Source: UBA7672 sp965279085
Lineage (GTDB): Bacteria; Pseudomonadota; Alphaproteobacteria; Caulobacterales; Hyphomonadaceae
Direction of reading: 5' to 3'
NCBI GenBank assembly: GCA_965279085.1
Contig: OZ257149.1
Location: 3,410,001 to 3,474,000, forward strand
Length of the DNA: 64,000 nt
Shown here piece by piece: positions 17,645 through 26,617 of this stretch (positions within the stretch are counted from its first letter, which is position 1; every line of letters starts with the position of its first letter). Position numbers and translations under genes: made by a program. The notes below the pieces were generated by a model, which was given only the letters and a program-made list of their open reading frames with translations, did not search any database and had not been told where the DNA came from.

Positions 17645-18835
17645 ATGAGCGGCGTGGCCAAAGACGACACCAACCCCACTCAGCCTACCGATGACACAGT
17701 TCCCGCCACGGGCGCTCCCGAGGCTGGCGACACCGAAGCGCAGGCAACCCCCGCATCTCCGGCATCAGAAGGCGAGCAGCGCGCATCGCGCCGCAACCCG
17801 CCGCATCTCCGCGTCGTGACCGACGGCGATTCCGATTTCGTCCCGCCTGCCGCTCCCGCCATTGCCAGCGCACCGCACCAGCGCATTGGCGCGATCATGC
17901 GCGCCGCGCGCGAGAATTCCGGCTTCACGCTCGACCAGGTCTCGAAGGAGACCCGCGTCCACCTTTCGCACCTTCGCGCCATCGAGGACATGACGCCGAA
18001 CCTGCTCGGCGCGCCCGTCTACGCGAAGGGTTACATCAAGGCCTACGCCCGCTTCCTCGGCATGGACGAGCAGACGACGCTCGAACGCTACCTGTCCGAG
18101 TGCGCGATCCTGAAGGATCCCGAGAAGCAGGAAATCGCTCCGCCGGCCTCGTCCAAGTCGCGCAAGCTTCCGGTCGCTGTGCCGATGCTCGGCATCCTGA
18201 TCGTGGCTCTGGTTGGCGCCGCCGCTGCGTTCTTCCTTCTCAACGGCGACAAGCAGCCTGTTGCTGCGTCCGACGATCCCGCCGCGACGGCCGCCGCCGC
18301 GACCGGCGCGCTTGCCGCCGATCCTGCCGCCTCCAGCCAGCGCCTGCGCATTGTCGCGCTGCGTCCGGGCATGGTCGAGGTCCGCTCGGCCAAGGGCGAC
18401 AAGTACGTCCACCGCGAATTCGTGGCGGGCGAAAGCTATCCTGTTCGTGTCGGCGCCCAGTGGACCGTTTCGGTCAGCGATGGCGCTTCGTTCGAATGGC
18501 GCCTTGGCGACCAGTCGCTCGGCCTGCTGAAGCCGGAAGGCGGGCAGGTCTATTCGCAGAGCGTGGACCTCGCCGCGCAGCGTGCGCCCGTCGTTACTGA
18601 AGTTCCGGTCGATCCGTCCATCGCCGCGGAAGCTCCGCCGGCTACGACAGACGTGGTGACGCCGCCGGCCGCAGGCGCGAACCCGGCGCCGCCGAAGCCG
18701 CGCCCCACCACGCCGCGCCCGCAGACCCAGCCGCCCGCGACCGGTTCGACTTCGCCGTCCGTGCAGGCGCCCGCTCCGGCCCAGCCGACGACGCCGGCAC
18801 AGGATCCGGCCCTCGCGGCCTACCCCGACCAGTAA
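17645..18835 (+). CDS. rodZ: RodZ-like HTH membrane protein with DUF4115 domain
   Basis: Bitopic inner-membrane protein expected to link MreB to the cell-wall elongation machinery. A cytoplasmic xenobiotic-response-type HTH domain (about residues 79-150, IGAIMRAARENSGFTLDQVS) is followed by a basic stretch and one transmembrane segment (about 177-199). Then comes a periplasmic DUF4115 domain (EVRSAKGDKYVHREFVAGES) and a Pro/Thr-rich tail. An acidic, disordered N-terminal extension of about 75 residues precedes the HTH. Its place just before ispG is conserved in many Proteobacteria and supports the RodZ name. Confidence 0.85.
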   Translation: MSGVAKDDTNPTQPTDDTVPATGAPEAGDTEAQATPASPASEGEQRASRRNPPHLRVVTDGDSDFVPPAAPAIASAPHQRIGAIMRAARENSGFTLDQVSKETRVHLSHLRAIEDMTPNLLGAPVYAKGYIKAYARFLGMDEQTTLERYLSECAILKDPEKQEIAPPASSKSRKLPVAVPMLGILIVALVGAAAAFFLLNGDKQPVAASDDPAATAAAATGALAADPAASSQRLRIVALRPGMVEVRSAKGDKYVHREFVAGESYPVRVGAQWTVSVSDGASFEWRLGDQSLGLLKPEGGQVYSQSVDLAAQRAPVVTEVPVDPSIAAEAPPATTDVVTPPAAGANPAPPKPRPTTPRPQTQPPATGSTSPSVQAPAPAQPTTPAQDPALAAYPDQ

Positions 18836-18860
18836 TCACGGGCTTTTCGATGTTTCTGGC

Positions 18861-18897
18861 ACGCCCACGCGACGACCTGTCGTGTGGGCGTCGTCTT
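18861..18897 (+). terminator. Hairpin between the rodZ-like gene and ispG
   Basis: ACGCCCACGCGAC (18861-18873) pairs with GTCGTGTGGGCGT (18879-18891) across a 5-base loop with one G-T wobble. The following CGTCTTT is a weak T-tract, so termination may be partial. It separates the rodZ-like gene from ispG. Confidence 0.65.
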
Positions 18898-18953
18898 TAC
18901 GGAGCAGGCCAGAAGCGCCAAATGCTGCTTACGGCTGATATACCGGCGACCTG

Positions 18954-20093
18954 ATGAGCCACGACATCAATCACCTGCGCCCCTGGCGCACGATCACGCG
19001 GCGAAAGTCGCGCCAGATTCGCGTCGGCAATGTGCTGGTCGGCGGCGATGCGCCGATCTCTGTCCAGTCGATGACCAACACGCCGACATCGGACGCCAAG
19101 GCCACCATCGAGCAGATCAGGGGGCTGGAGGAGGCGGGGGCGGATATCGTCCGCGTCTCGTGCCCCGACGAAGAGTCCACCGCCGCGATGCCGGAGATCT
19201 GCCGGGCGGCGAAAGTGCCGATCGTCGCCGACATCCACTTCCACTACAAACGCGGGATCGAGGCCGCCAAGGCGGGCGCTGCGTGCCTGCGCATCAATCC
19301 GGGCAATATCGGCAATGTCAGCCGCGTGAAGGAAGTCATCCAGGCGGCCAAGGATCACGGCTGCTCGATGCGCATCGGCGTCAACGGCGGATCGCTGGAG
19401 CGGCACCTGCTGGAAAAGTATGGCGAGCCGTGCCCCGAGGCGATGGTCGAAAGCGCGCTCGATCATGCGCGCATTCTCGATGACAACGACTTCCACGAGT
19501 ACAAGATTTCGGTGAAGGCGTCGGACCCGTTCCTGACGGTCGCGGCTTATCATCAACTCGCCGACGCCACTGACGCGCCGCTGCACCTTGGCGTCACCGA
19601 GGCAGGGGGCCTGCGCACTGGCACCGTCAAATCCGCCATCGGTATTGGTTCGATGCTGTGGGCAGGCATCGGCGACACGATCCGCGTCTCGCTCTCGGCG
19701 GAACCGGTGGAAGAGATCAAGGCGGGCTACGAAATCCTGAAATCGCTCGGCCTGCGCACCAGAGGCGTCAACATCATCTCGTGCCCGAGCTGCGCACGTC
19801 AGGGTTTTGATGTCATCCGCACGGTCGAGGCGCTCGAGCAACGCCTCGCCCACATTTCCGAGCCGATCTCGCTTTCGATCATCGGCTGCGTCGTCAACGG
19901 TCCGGGCGAAGCCACCATGACCGACCTTGGTTTCACCGGCGGGGGCAAGGATGCGGGGATGATGTATGTGTCCGGCAAGCCCGACCACAAAGTATCGAAC
20001 GCCGACATGATCGACCGCATCGTGGCCCAGGTCGAAGCACGCGCCGCAGTTTTTCGCGCCGCCAAGGAAGCGGCTGCAAAAGCGGCCGAATAG
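18954..20093 (+). CDS. ispG: 4-hydroxy-3-methylbut-2-enyl diphosphate synthase IspG
   Basis: Penultimate enzyme of the MEP isoprenoid pathway; a [4Fe-4S] protein that converts MEcPP to HMBPP. Family blocks seen are VQSMTNTPT, LRINPGNIG, the cluster cysteines in ISCPSCARQGFDV, and IGCVVNGPGEA near the C-terminus. Length 379 residues is typical of the bacterial two-domain form. A partial terminator separates it from the rodZ-like gene upstream. Confidence 0.97.
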   Translation: MSHDINHLRPWRTITRRKSRQIRVGNVLVGGDAPISVQSMTNTPTSDAKATIEQIRGLEEAGADIVRVSCPDEESTAAMPEICRAAKVPIVADIHFHYKRGIEAAKAGAACLRINPGNIGNVSRVKEVIQAAKDHGCSMRIGVNGGSLERHLLEKYGEPCPEAMVESALDHARILDDNDFHEYKISVKASDPFLTVAAYHQLADATDAPLHLGVTEAGGLRTGTVKSAIGIGSMLWAGIGDTIRVSLSAEPVEEIKAGYEILKSLGLRTRGVNIISCPSCARQGFDVIRTVEALEQRLAHISEPISLSIIGCVVNGPGEATMTDLGFTGGGKDAGMMYVSGKPDHKVSNADMIDRIVAQVEARAAVFRAAKEAAAKAAE

Positions 20094-20220
20094 GCCTCGT
20101 TTCCCGACATCCAGACTGTCACGGCTCCGCGATTTGCTCCCGCGCGCGGAAACCGTATAGGCTGCGCGCACCTCGGCGGGGACAAGAGCCAGGACATAGA
20201 GTCGGCAGGGAGATACCAGA

Positions 20221-21105
20221 ATGTGTGACGACGTTACTGAACACGACAACGAAGAAGCCTTCGATGCCGGCCAGCTTTCGCGGCGCGGTTTTGGCGTTAT
20301 GTCGGTGGCCGCGCTGGCCGCCTGCACCACGGCGCCTGCGAACCCCGAAATCATCGCCTCGCGCGAAGTCGAGATCACCACGCCGGACGGCACGATGGAT
20401 GCGCACTACGTCGCGCCGACAACCGGAAGCTATCCTGCAGTGCTGGTCTGGCCTGACATCATGGGCCTGCGCCCGGCCTTCCGACTGATGGCCGAGCGCC
20501 TGGCCAAGTCCGGCTATGCGGTGCTGACGGTGAACCCGTTCTACCGCCTGCAGAAGGGCCAGGTGTTTGACGCGACCACAGAGAAGTTCTCCGATCCGCC
20601 GGTTCGCACACGCCTCGTGGCTCTGATGCAGCCGACTGTCGGCAATCCCGATAACACGAAGAAAGACGCCATCGCTGCTATCGGCTGGCTCGACAAGCAG
20701 AAGGAAGTCGACACGTCGAAAGGCGTCGGCACGACCGGCTATTGCATGGGCGGTCCGCTCGTCATGCGTTCGATGGCCTTTGTGCCGGACCGCGTGAAGG
20801 CTGGGGCCAGCTTCCACGGCGGCGGTCTCGCCACGGCTGCGCCGACCAGCCCGCATCTGCTGGTTCCGCAGATGAAATCGAAGGCGGTGCTCATTGCCGT
20901 CGCCGAGAATGACGACAAGGCCGACACCACCGTGAAAGACAAGGTGAAAGCCGCGTTCGACGCGCAGAAGATCCCGGTAGAGGTCGAGGTCTATCCAGCT
21001 CAGCACGGCTGGTGCCCGCCGGACAGCCAGGTGTTCGACCAGGTGCAGGCCGATCGCGCGTGGGAGCGCCTGCTCGCCACCTTCCAGGCCGGCCTCAAGG
21101 CCTAG
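20221..21105 (+). CDS. Exported dienelactone hydrolase family protein
   Basis: Alpha/beta hydrolase of the carboxymethylenebutenolidase type. The nucleophile is the Cys in TTGYCMGGP, and the catalytic His is likely in PAQHGW near the C-terminus; the acid is probably in AENDDKAD. The N-terminus has a twin-arginine motif SRRGFGVMS followed by a lipobox-like LAAC, suggesting Tat export and perhaps lipidation. Substrate unknown. The ATG at 20221 follows CAGGGAG. It ends at a strong terminator lying inside the convergent DUF1801 gene. Confidence 0.85.
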   Translation: MCDDVTEHDNEEAFDAGQLSRRGFGVMSVAALAACTTAPANPEIIASREVEITTPDGTMDAHYVAPTTGSYPAVLVWPDIMGLRPAFRLMAERLAKSGYAVLTVNPFYRLQKGQVFDATTEKFSDPPVRTRLVALMQPTVGNPDNTKKDAIAAIGWLDKQKEVDTSKGVGTTGYCMGGPLVMRSMAFVPDRVKAGASFHGGGLATAAPTSPHLLVPQMKSKAVLIAVAENDDKADTTVKDKVKAAFDAQKIPVEVEVYPAQHGWCPPDSQVFDQVQADRAWERLLATFQAGLKA

Positions 21106-21114
21106 GCCGGAACT

Positions 21115-21540
21115 CTATTTTCTGGATCGGGGCCGCGGTTTCGCCGCGGCCCTTTTCTTTTGCGCGCGTTCGTCCGCGATCTCGAGATTCTGCGCGATGC
21201 GCGCCTTCACGATCTTCGTCACCAGCGCGGCCGGGATCGGCTTGTCCGGCTGGAACTGCATCGTGCCGGTCGATGTCGCGAACGCGGCCGCTTCTGGAAT
21301 TTTCTGAATGAGCGTCGAACTCATCGGGAAGAAGCTCAGGTGTTTCTTGAACGCGCCAAACGCCACGAGATGGCCATGCAGCATAAAGGTCGGCTGGCCG
21401 TAGCTGATCTTCTCCTCGGTGCCCGGCGCAGCCTTGAGGATTTGCGCTCGCAGCTTTTCCAGCGCCACGCGTTGCGCCGGCTCAAGCCGCGAGAACCAGT
21501 GATCAATGTCTTTCGCGACCGACATTCCGCGCATCGGCAT
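21115..21540 (-). CDS. DUF1801 (YdhG-like) protein
   Basis: Recognised by EKLRAQILKAAPGTEEKISYGQ, FMLHGHLVAFGAFKKHLSFFP and the C-terminal LVTKIVKARIAQN, all DUF1801 hallmarks. The family has an SCP2-like or frataxin-like small fold and is sometimes annotated as an iron chaperone without firm proof. The C-terminus is a Lys/Arg/Ala-rich tail whose coding DNA doubles as the terminator of the convergent hydrolase gene. The ATG at 21540 lies two bases after the LysR stop, so the pair is an operon. Confidence 0.8.
   Translation of the reverse strand: MPMRGMSVAKDIDHWFSRLEPAQRVALEKLRAQILKAAPGTEEKISYGQPTFMLHGHLVAFGAFKKHLSFFPMSSTLIQKIPEAAAFATSTGTMQFQPDKPIPAALVTKIVKARIAQNLEIADERAQKKRAAAKPRPRSRK
21130..21161 (+). 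terminator. Intrinsic terminator of the dienelactone hydrolase gene
   Basis: GGGCCGCGG (21130-21138) and CCGCGGCCC (21144-21152) form a perfect 9-bp stem with a 5-base loop, followed by TTTTCTTTT. It lies wholly within the 3' coding end of the convergent DUF1801 gene. Confidence 0.9.
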
Positions 21541-21542
21541 GG

Positions 21543-22472
21543 CTAGACCCCGATGACTTCGCTGGCCTGCGCCTCGCTCTTCAGCCACGCCATGAAGGTG
21601 CGGGCGAGTTTCGAGGGCGTGCGCCATTTGGGGTAGACGATCCAGTAGGCGAAATCGATGTCGCTGGAGCCGTCGGCGAAGGGGGAGATGAGGCGGCCGC
21701 GTTCGAGGTCGCCGGATGCGATCGCGAACTTGGCCAGCGCCACACCGCGGCCGGCGGCGGCCGCTTCAACCACGAGCGAGGATTGCGTGAAACGCGGGCC
21801 GCGATTGCCGTCGACGGTCGTCACGCCGCGCGCTTTCAGCCACGAATTCCAGTCCGGGCGCGAGGGGTCGTTTTCCGGGCTCTCGTCGTGCAGAAGAACG
21901 TGATGAGCCAGGTCGGCCGGCGATCTCAGAGGGTGGGGTCCCTGCATCAGGTCCGGCGAGCAGACGGGCAGGCAGGACTCTGACATGATCTTGTCAGAGC
22001 GCAGGCCCTCATAAACGCCCTTGCCGTAACGCAGGGCGAGGTCGATGTCCGAATGGTTGAAGTCGGTCATGGCAAGGTCGGCGGAGACCCAGACTTCCGC
22101 TTCCGGGTTCTGCTCCTGGAAACGCTCCAGCCGGGGCGCCAGCCATTTGGCGGCGAAAGACGGGGCCGACGAGATCATCAGCCGGTCGCGGCGGGCGGGC
22201 GCGCGCATGTGGTGCACGGCCTCGGCCATCATCTCGAAGGCGTTGGTGAGGAGCGGCAGGGCGGCCTGGCCGGCGTCCGTGAGCAGGACCTGACGGCCCG
22301 TGCGGCGGAACAGGGGGGCGCCGGCGAACTCCTCAAGCTGGCGAATCTGTTGCGAGATCGCGCCGGGCGTGACGTTCAGTTCCTCGGCCGCACGGGTGAA
22401 GGAGAGGTGGCGCGCCGCCGCTTCGAAAGCGCGGAGGGCGTTGAGGGCTGGGAGGCGATCTTCCTGGGCCAT
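21543..22472 (-). CDS. LysR-family regulator (GcvA-like)
   Basis: DNA-binding transcription factor. The N-terminal winged HTH reads LPALNALRAFEAAARHLSFT..AAEELNVTPGAISQQIRQLEE (residues 7-50), a pattern of the GcvA/AmpR subgroup, followed by the periplasmic-binding-like effector domain. Length 309 residues. It is divergent from cobA across 194 bases, so it may control the sulfur-assimilation operon as well as itself; this is context inference only, because it is closer to GcvA than to CysB by eye. Confidence 0.88.
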   Translation of the reverse strand: MAQEDRLPALNALRAFEAAARHLSFTRAAEELNVTPGAISQQIRQLEEFAGAPLFRRTGRQVLLTDAGQAALPLLTNAFEMMAEAVHHMRAPARRDRLMISSAPSFAAKWLAPRLERFQEQNPEAEVWVSADLAMTDFNHSDIDLALRYGKGVYEGLRSDKIMSESCLPVCSPDLMQGPHPLRSPADLAHHVLLHDESPENDPSRPDWNSWLKARGVTTVDGNRGPRFTQSSLVVEAAAAGRGVALAKFAIASGDLERGRLISPFADGSSDIDFAYWIVYPKWRTPSKLARTFMAWLKSEAQASEVIGV

Positions 22473-22558
22473 TTTGCTTCAGGTTTTCTCTAGGTTTCAG
22501 GCGGGTAAGGACGGCTAATCGAGCGGCTTAGGAATGGTTCATTGCTTCTGTTGTCCCA

Positions 22559-22640
22559 TCCGGCCATGTGCCGGAGTGAGGACATTCGGACGTATCGCGC
22601 TCGGCTCGTAGCCGGGCTGGCGCTGTGTTATATGCGCATA
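22559..22640. promoter_or_regulatory. Dyad elements in the lysR-cobA divergent region
   Basis: Two inverted repeats lie in the 194-base gap. TCCGGC-CATGT-GCCGGA is at 22559-22575, and a perfect palindrome TATGCGCATA is at 22631-22640, 27 bases before the cobA start. Either could be a regulator site; no clear -35/-10 pair was found. Confidence 0.4.
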
Positions 22641-22666
22641 CGTAAGAAAAACTAAAGGGCCAAGGC

Positions 22667-23494
22667 ATGGACGGCGTGCCCGCCACCACGAAAAAAACTC
22701 AACAGGGCCATGTCGCCCTCGTTGGGGCTGGCCCGGGCGATCCGGACCTGCTGACCATCCGCGCCGCCCGCCTCATCGGGCAGGCCGAGGTGGTGTTTGT
22801 CGATCGTCTGGTCGGCAAGGGCGTGATGGAGCTGATCCCGGCTTCCGCCGAGATCGTCTATGTCGGCAAGTCCAAGGGCGAGCATTCGGTCCCGCAGGGC
22901 GAAATCCACCGCCGCATGATCGAGGCCGCGACCGCCGGCAAGCGCGTCGTACGCCTCAAGGGCGGCGATCCTTTCATCTTCGGCCGCGGCGGCGAGGAAG
23001 TCGAAGCGCTGCGTGCCGCGAATATCGAAGTGGATGTTGTTCCCGGTATTTCGTCCGCGCTGGGTTGCGCGGCTGCTGCGCAGATCCCGCTCACGCACCG
23101 CGATATCGCGCAGGCCGTGACGTTCGTGACGGGCCACGCGGCGCTCGGCGCCGAGCCCGATCTCGACTGGAGCGCGCTGGCGCGTTCGAACCAGACCGTT
23201 GTCGTGTTCATGGGCGTTGGCACGGCCGGCACGATTGCTGCGCGGCTGGTTGCCGCCGGACGTGATCCGGCGACGCCGGTTGCTGTCATCGAGAACGGTA
23301 CGCGCGAGAACGAGATCAGCGCGTTTGGCGCGCTGGGCAATGTTGCGGAAGTAATCCAGATCGCCGGCGTCAATGGTCCGGCGCTGCTGATCATCGGCGA
23401 GGTCGTGGCTCTGGCGCAGCGCAATCAGGCCACTATCGCCTCCGCGAAAGCCAGCAAGCCCACCGTATCGTCGCTGTGGGAGATGCTTTCGTGA
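22667..23494 (+). CDS. cobA: Uroporphyrinogen-III C-methyltransferase (siroheme branch)
   Basis: SAM-dependent enzyme making precorrin-2, precursor of the siroheme needed by sulfite reductase. Family motifs are VGAGPGDPDLLTIRA, VFVDRLVG, RLKGGDPFIFGRGGEE and VVPGISSALG. Length 275 residues; it is the stand-alone SUMT, without the CysG N-terminal dehydrogenase/chelatase. It is first in an operon with cysI and cysH, which points to siroheme for sulfite reductase. Its TGA overlaps the next gene's GTG. Confidence 0.93.
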   Translation: MDGVPATTKKTQQGHVALVGAGPGDPDLLTIRAARLIGQAEVVFVDRLVGKGVMELIPASAEIVYVGKSKGEHSVPQGEIHRRMIEAATAGKRVVRLKGGDPFIFGRGGEEVEALRAANIEVDVVPGISSALGCAAAAQIPLTHRDIAQAVTFVTGHAALGAEPDLDWSALARSNQTVVVFMGVGTAGTIAARLVAAGRDPATPVAVIENGTRENEISAFGALGNVAEVIQIAGVNGPALLIIGEVVALAQRNQATIASAKASKPTVSSLWEMLS

Positions 23495-23811
23495 GCTCGG
23501 AACGGCCCAAGCTTGCTCCCGAAACGCCGAAGGTGATCACCGCCTGGCTCTCCGCCACTGGCCGGGTCGTCTATCTGACGAAGGATCGCAACTGGTCGGA
23601 AGAGCTGGCGGACGCCGAAGTGCTCACCGGCGTGGAAGCCGCCGACATCCTGGCTTGGGCCGCGAAAGATCAGACGCGTGTGTCGGACCCCTATTTCATG
23701 CAGGTGACACCGGACGGAAAAGTCGCCGGGCGTGAAACGATCCGCGAGACAATTCGCGCGAAGGGACCTACGAACCATCCGATGTTCGGCAAGCAGGCGG
23801 GGAACAACTGA
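23491..23811 (+). CDS. DUF2849 protein of the sulfite reductase operon
   Basis: Small 106-residue protein that matches DUF2849 by PKVITAWLSATGRVVYLT and DAEVLTG. DUF2849 proteins are known mainly from alphaproteobacteria next to sulfite reductase genes, and their function is unknown. The GTG at 23491 overlaps the cobA stop in a GTGA, implying translational coupling; its own TGA overlaps the next ATG. Confidence 0.8.
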   Translation: MSSERPKLAPETPKVITAWLSATGRVVYLTKDRNWSEELADAEVLTGVEAADILAWAAKDQTRVSDPYFMQVTPDGKVAGRETIRETIRAKGPTNHPMFGKQAGNN

Positions 23812-24443
23812 TGCCAAATCGTCCGATTTCGAAGTTGACGCTCTACGGGGACTCGATCTCCGGCAACTGTCTCAAGACCAAATGGACCGCGGATTATCTC
23901 GATGTCGACCACGACTGGGTCGAGATCAGCGTCGTCGAGGGCGGCACACGGTCCGACGCCTTCATGCAGATGAACCCGTCGGGCCAGGTGCCGGTGATGC
24001 GCCTGCCGGACGGACGCATCCTGCCCCAGTCCAACGCCATCATGCTCTACCTCGCCGAAACACAGCGGGGCCAAGACCTCATCCCGGTCGATCCGTTCGA
24101 GCGCGCCAAGATGATGAGCTGGCTGTTCTGGGAGCAGTATTCCCACGAGCCCTACATCGCCGTGCGCCGCTTCCGGAAGAAGTTCATGAACATGACGGAC
24201 GATGACCTCGATCCGCAGCTTCTCGCGCGTGGACGCCGGGCGCTTGGCGTCATGGAAATGCAGCTGACGTTCTCAGACTATTTCGTCGGCCAATCGCTCA
24301 CGCTCGCCGACATCGGCCTCGTCGCCTACACGCGCGTTGCGCATGAGGGCGGGTTCGACTTGTCGGAGTTCCCGTCCGTGCAGCGCTGGGTGGCGCGTGT
24401 CGAGACCGATCTCGGCATCGAGCACGCCCGAAAGGCAGCATAG
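23811..24443 (+). CDS. Glutathione S-transferase family protein
   Basis: Thioredoxin-fold N-terminal domain (LTLYGDSISGNCLKTKW) with the glutathione-contact motif MNPSGQVPVMRLPDGRILPQS, then an all-helical C-terminal domain (SLTLADIGLVAYTRVA). Length 210 residues. It starts at a TGATG overlap with DUF2849 and ends 13 bases before cysI, so it is firmly inside the sulfur-assimilation operon. A role handling glutathione thiols or persulfides linked to sulfite reduction is inference. Confidence 0.88.
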   Translation: MPNRPISKLTLYGDSISGNCLKTKWTADYLDVDHDWVEISVVEGGTRSDAFMQMNPSGQVPVMRLPDGRILPQSNAIMLYLAETQRGQDLIPVDPFERAKMMSWLFWEQYSHEPYIAVRRFRKKFMNMTDDDLDPQLLARGRRALGVMEMQLTFSDYFVGQSLTLADIGLVAYTRVAHEGGFDLSEFPSVQRWVARVETDLGIEHARKAA

Positions 24444-24456
24444 GGAAAGCCGCCTG

Positions 24457-26118
24457 ATGTATCGTTACGATGAGTTCGACGAAACACTGGTCCGGGAGCG
24501 CGCAAAGCAGTTCCGCGGGCAGGTGGAGCGTCGACTCAAGGGCGAGCTGAAGGAAGAGAACTTCAAGCCGCTGCGCCTGCAGAATGGAGTTTATCTCCAG
24601 CTGCACGCCTACATGCTGCGCGTCGCGATCCCGTACGGCCAGCTGAATGCGCGCAAGCTGCGGCAGCTCGCGATGATCGCGGACAAGTACGACAAGGGTT
24701 ATGGGCATTTCACGACGCGCCAGAACATCCAGTACAACTGGATCAGGCTGGCCGACATGCCGGACGTTCTCGACGATCTCGCTGACGTGGAGATGCATGC
24801 CATCCAGACGTCAGGCAACTGCATCCGCAACGTGACGTCGGACCATCTGGCCGGCGCCAATCTCGATGAGATCGAGGATCCCCGTCCGTGGTGCGAGATC
24901 ATTCGCCAGTGGTCGACCTTCCACCCGGAATTCTCCTCGCTCCCGCGCAAATTCAAGATCGCGGTGACGGCCGCCGCGACCGACCGCGCCGCCGTGCGCG
25001 TGCACGACATCGGCCTTCACATGAAGAGGCACGCCGATGGCAGGATCGGCTTTGAGTTCATCGCCGGCGGCGGCCTGGGCCGCACGCCCTATGTCGGCCT
25101 GACCATCCGCGAGTGGATCGCGAAGGAAGACCTGCTCAGCTATCTCGAAGCCAACATGCGCGTCTACAACCGCCATGGCCGCCGGGACAACAAGTTCAAG
25201 GCGCGCATCAAGATCCTGGTCAACGAGCTGGGTCTCGAGGAATACAAGCGCCAGGTCGAGGAAGAATTCGCGGCGCAGAACACGTGGGAAAAGGTGGTCC
25301 TTCCGCAGGAAGAGGTCGATCGCATCACCGCCTATTTCGCGCCGCCGAAGTTCGAGAAGCTGCCGGCCAGATCAGCTGCGTTCGATGCGTTCAACGCGGG
25401 CGGGCGTGAGCAGGCGCGGTGGGCGAAGAACAACCTCCGCCTGCATCGCGCGCCCGGCTACATTTCGGTCCACATCGCGCTGAAGCCGCAGGGCGTGGCG
25501 CCTGGCGACGCCACATCCGACCAGATGCGCGTGATGGCGGACATTGCAGAGCGGTACGGGCTCGACGATATCCGCGTGGCGCACGAGCAGGACGTCGTCC
25601 TGCCGCATGTGAAGCTTGACGATGTGCCTGCGGTCTATGCCGCGTTGAAGGCGGCGGGGCTTCACGCGTCAAATGCGGGCATGGGTTCCGACATCATCGC
25701 TTGCCCCGGCCTCGACTATTGCAACCTGTCGAACGCGCGCTCGATATCGGTCGCCAACGAGATCCAGGCGGTGTTCGCTGATCCTGAATTCGAGGACGAT
25801 GTCGGCACGCTGCATGTGAACGTGTCGGGCTGCATCAACGCGTGTGGCCACCACCATGTCGGCCACATCGGCATCCTTGGCGTGGATAAAAAGGGCGAGG
25901 AATTCTACCAGGTCCTCTTCGGCGGCCGAGCCGATGAAAAAGCGACCATCGCCACCATCCAGGGCCCCGGCCTGAAGCATGAGGAAGTGGCGCCTGCGAT
26001 CCGCCGCGTGATCGGCAAGTATCTCGAACTGCGCGCCGCCAAGTCCGAGAAATTCATCGACACGATGAGCCGCGTCGGCCAAGCGCCGTTCAAGGAGGCG
26101 CTCTATGCCTCTGCTTAA
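24457..26118 (+). CDS. cysI: Sulfite reductase hemoprotein subunit
   Basis: Siroheme/[4Fe-4S] enzyme reducing sulfite to sulfide. It shows two ferredoxin-like sulfite/nitrite reductase halves (GHFTTRQNIQYNWI; SGNCIRNVTSD) and the cluster cysteines in ACPGLDYCNLSNA and NVSGCINACGHHHVGHIG. Length 553 residues. No CysJ flavoprotein is in the window, so the electron donor may be ferredoxin or a flavoprotein encoded elsewhere. The ATG at 24457 is 13 bases after the GST stop, and its 3' end overlaps the DUF934 gene. A nitrite reductase identity is less likely given cysH and cobA. Confidence 0.93.
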   Translation: MYRYDEFDETLVRERAKQFRGQVERRLKGELKEENFKPLRLQNGVYLQLHAYMLRVAIPYGQLNARKLRQLAMIADKYDKGYGHFTTRQNIQYNWIRLADMPDVLDDLADVEMHAIQTSGNCIRNVTSDHLAGANLDEIEDPRPWCEIIRQWSTFHPEFSSLPRKFKIAVTAAATDRAAVRVHDIGLHMKRHADGRIGFEFIAGGGLGRTPYVGLTIREWIAKEDLLSYLEANMRVYNRHGRRDNKFKARIKILVNELGLEEYKRQVEEEFAAQNTWEKVVLPQEEVDRITAYFAPPKFEKLPARSAAFDAFNAGGREQARWAKNNLRLHRAPGYISVHIALKPQGVAPGDATSDQMRVMADIAERYGLDDIRVAHEQDVVLPHVKLDDVPAVYAALKAAGLHASNAGMGSDIIACPGLDYCNLSNARSISVANEIQAVFADPEFEDDVGTLHVNVSGCINACGHHHVGHIGILGVDKKGEEFYQVLFGGRADEKATIATIQGPGLKHEEVAPAIRRVIGKYLELRAAKSEKFIDTMSRVGQAPFKEALYASA

Positions 26119-26617
26119 GGACGGCAAGATCGTCGACGACGTCTGGGCGTTCGTCGAGGATGGCCACGAGCTGTCGCCCGGCGGCTGCATCATTGTCTCG
26201 CTCGGGCGTTTCCTGTCCGAGCACGACCAGCTGCTTGCGCGCAACCGCTCCATCGGCGTGCGCCTCACCAACACCGATGACCCTGCGCTGCTCGTTCCCT
26301 TCCTCGACCAGCTCCACCTGATCGAGCTGCAATTCCCGAAATACACGGACGGCCGCGCCTTCACGCAGTCGCAGCTCCTGCGCCGCCGCCACGGCTACAA
26401 GGGCGAGATCCGTGCGACGGGGCAGGTATTGCGCGACCAGCTGCGTTTGATGATCCGCTCGGGCTTCGACGCGATGGTCATTGATGAGGCCGATGCAGAA
26501 GCGGTCTACGATATTTCCGCGCATGAGTTTTCAGAATTCTACCAGGCGGCGTCGGACACCTCCGACACCATCTTCCAGAAGCGCCACAAGAAGCGCGACG
26601 AAAAGGCCGCCCAATGA
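26105..26617 (+). CDS. DUF934 protein of the sulfite reductase operon
   Basis: A 170-residue protein recognisable as DUF934 by SLGRFLSEHDQLLARN, IELQFPKYTDGRAFTQSQLLRRR and GYKGEIRATGQVLRDQL. DUF934 proteins are encoded next to cysI in many Proteobacteria; a role in sulfite reductase function is suspected but not known. It overlaps cysI by 14 bases at its start and cysH by an ATGA at its end. Confidence 0.9.
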   Translation: MPLLKDGKIVDDVWAFVEDGHELSPGGCIIVSLGRFLSEHDQLLARNRSIGVRLTNTDDPALLVPFLDQLHLIELQFPKYTDGRAFTQSQLLRRRHGYKGEIRATGQVLRDQLRLMIRSGFDAMVIDEADAEAVYDISAHEFSEFYQAASDTSDTIFQKRHKKRDEKAAQ

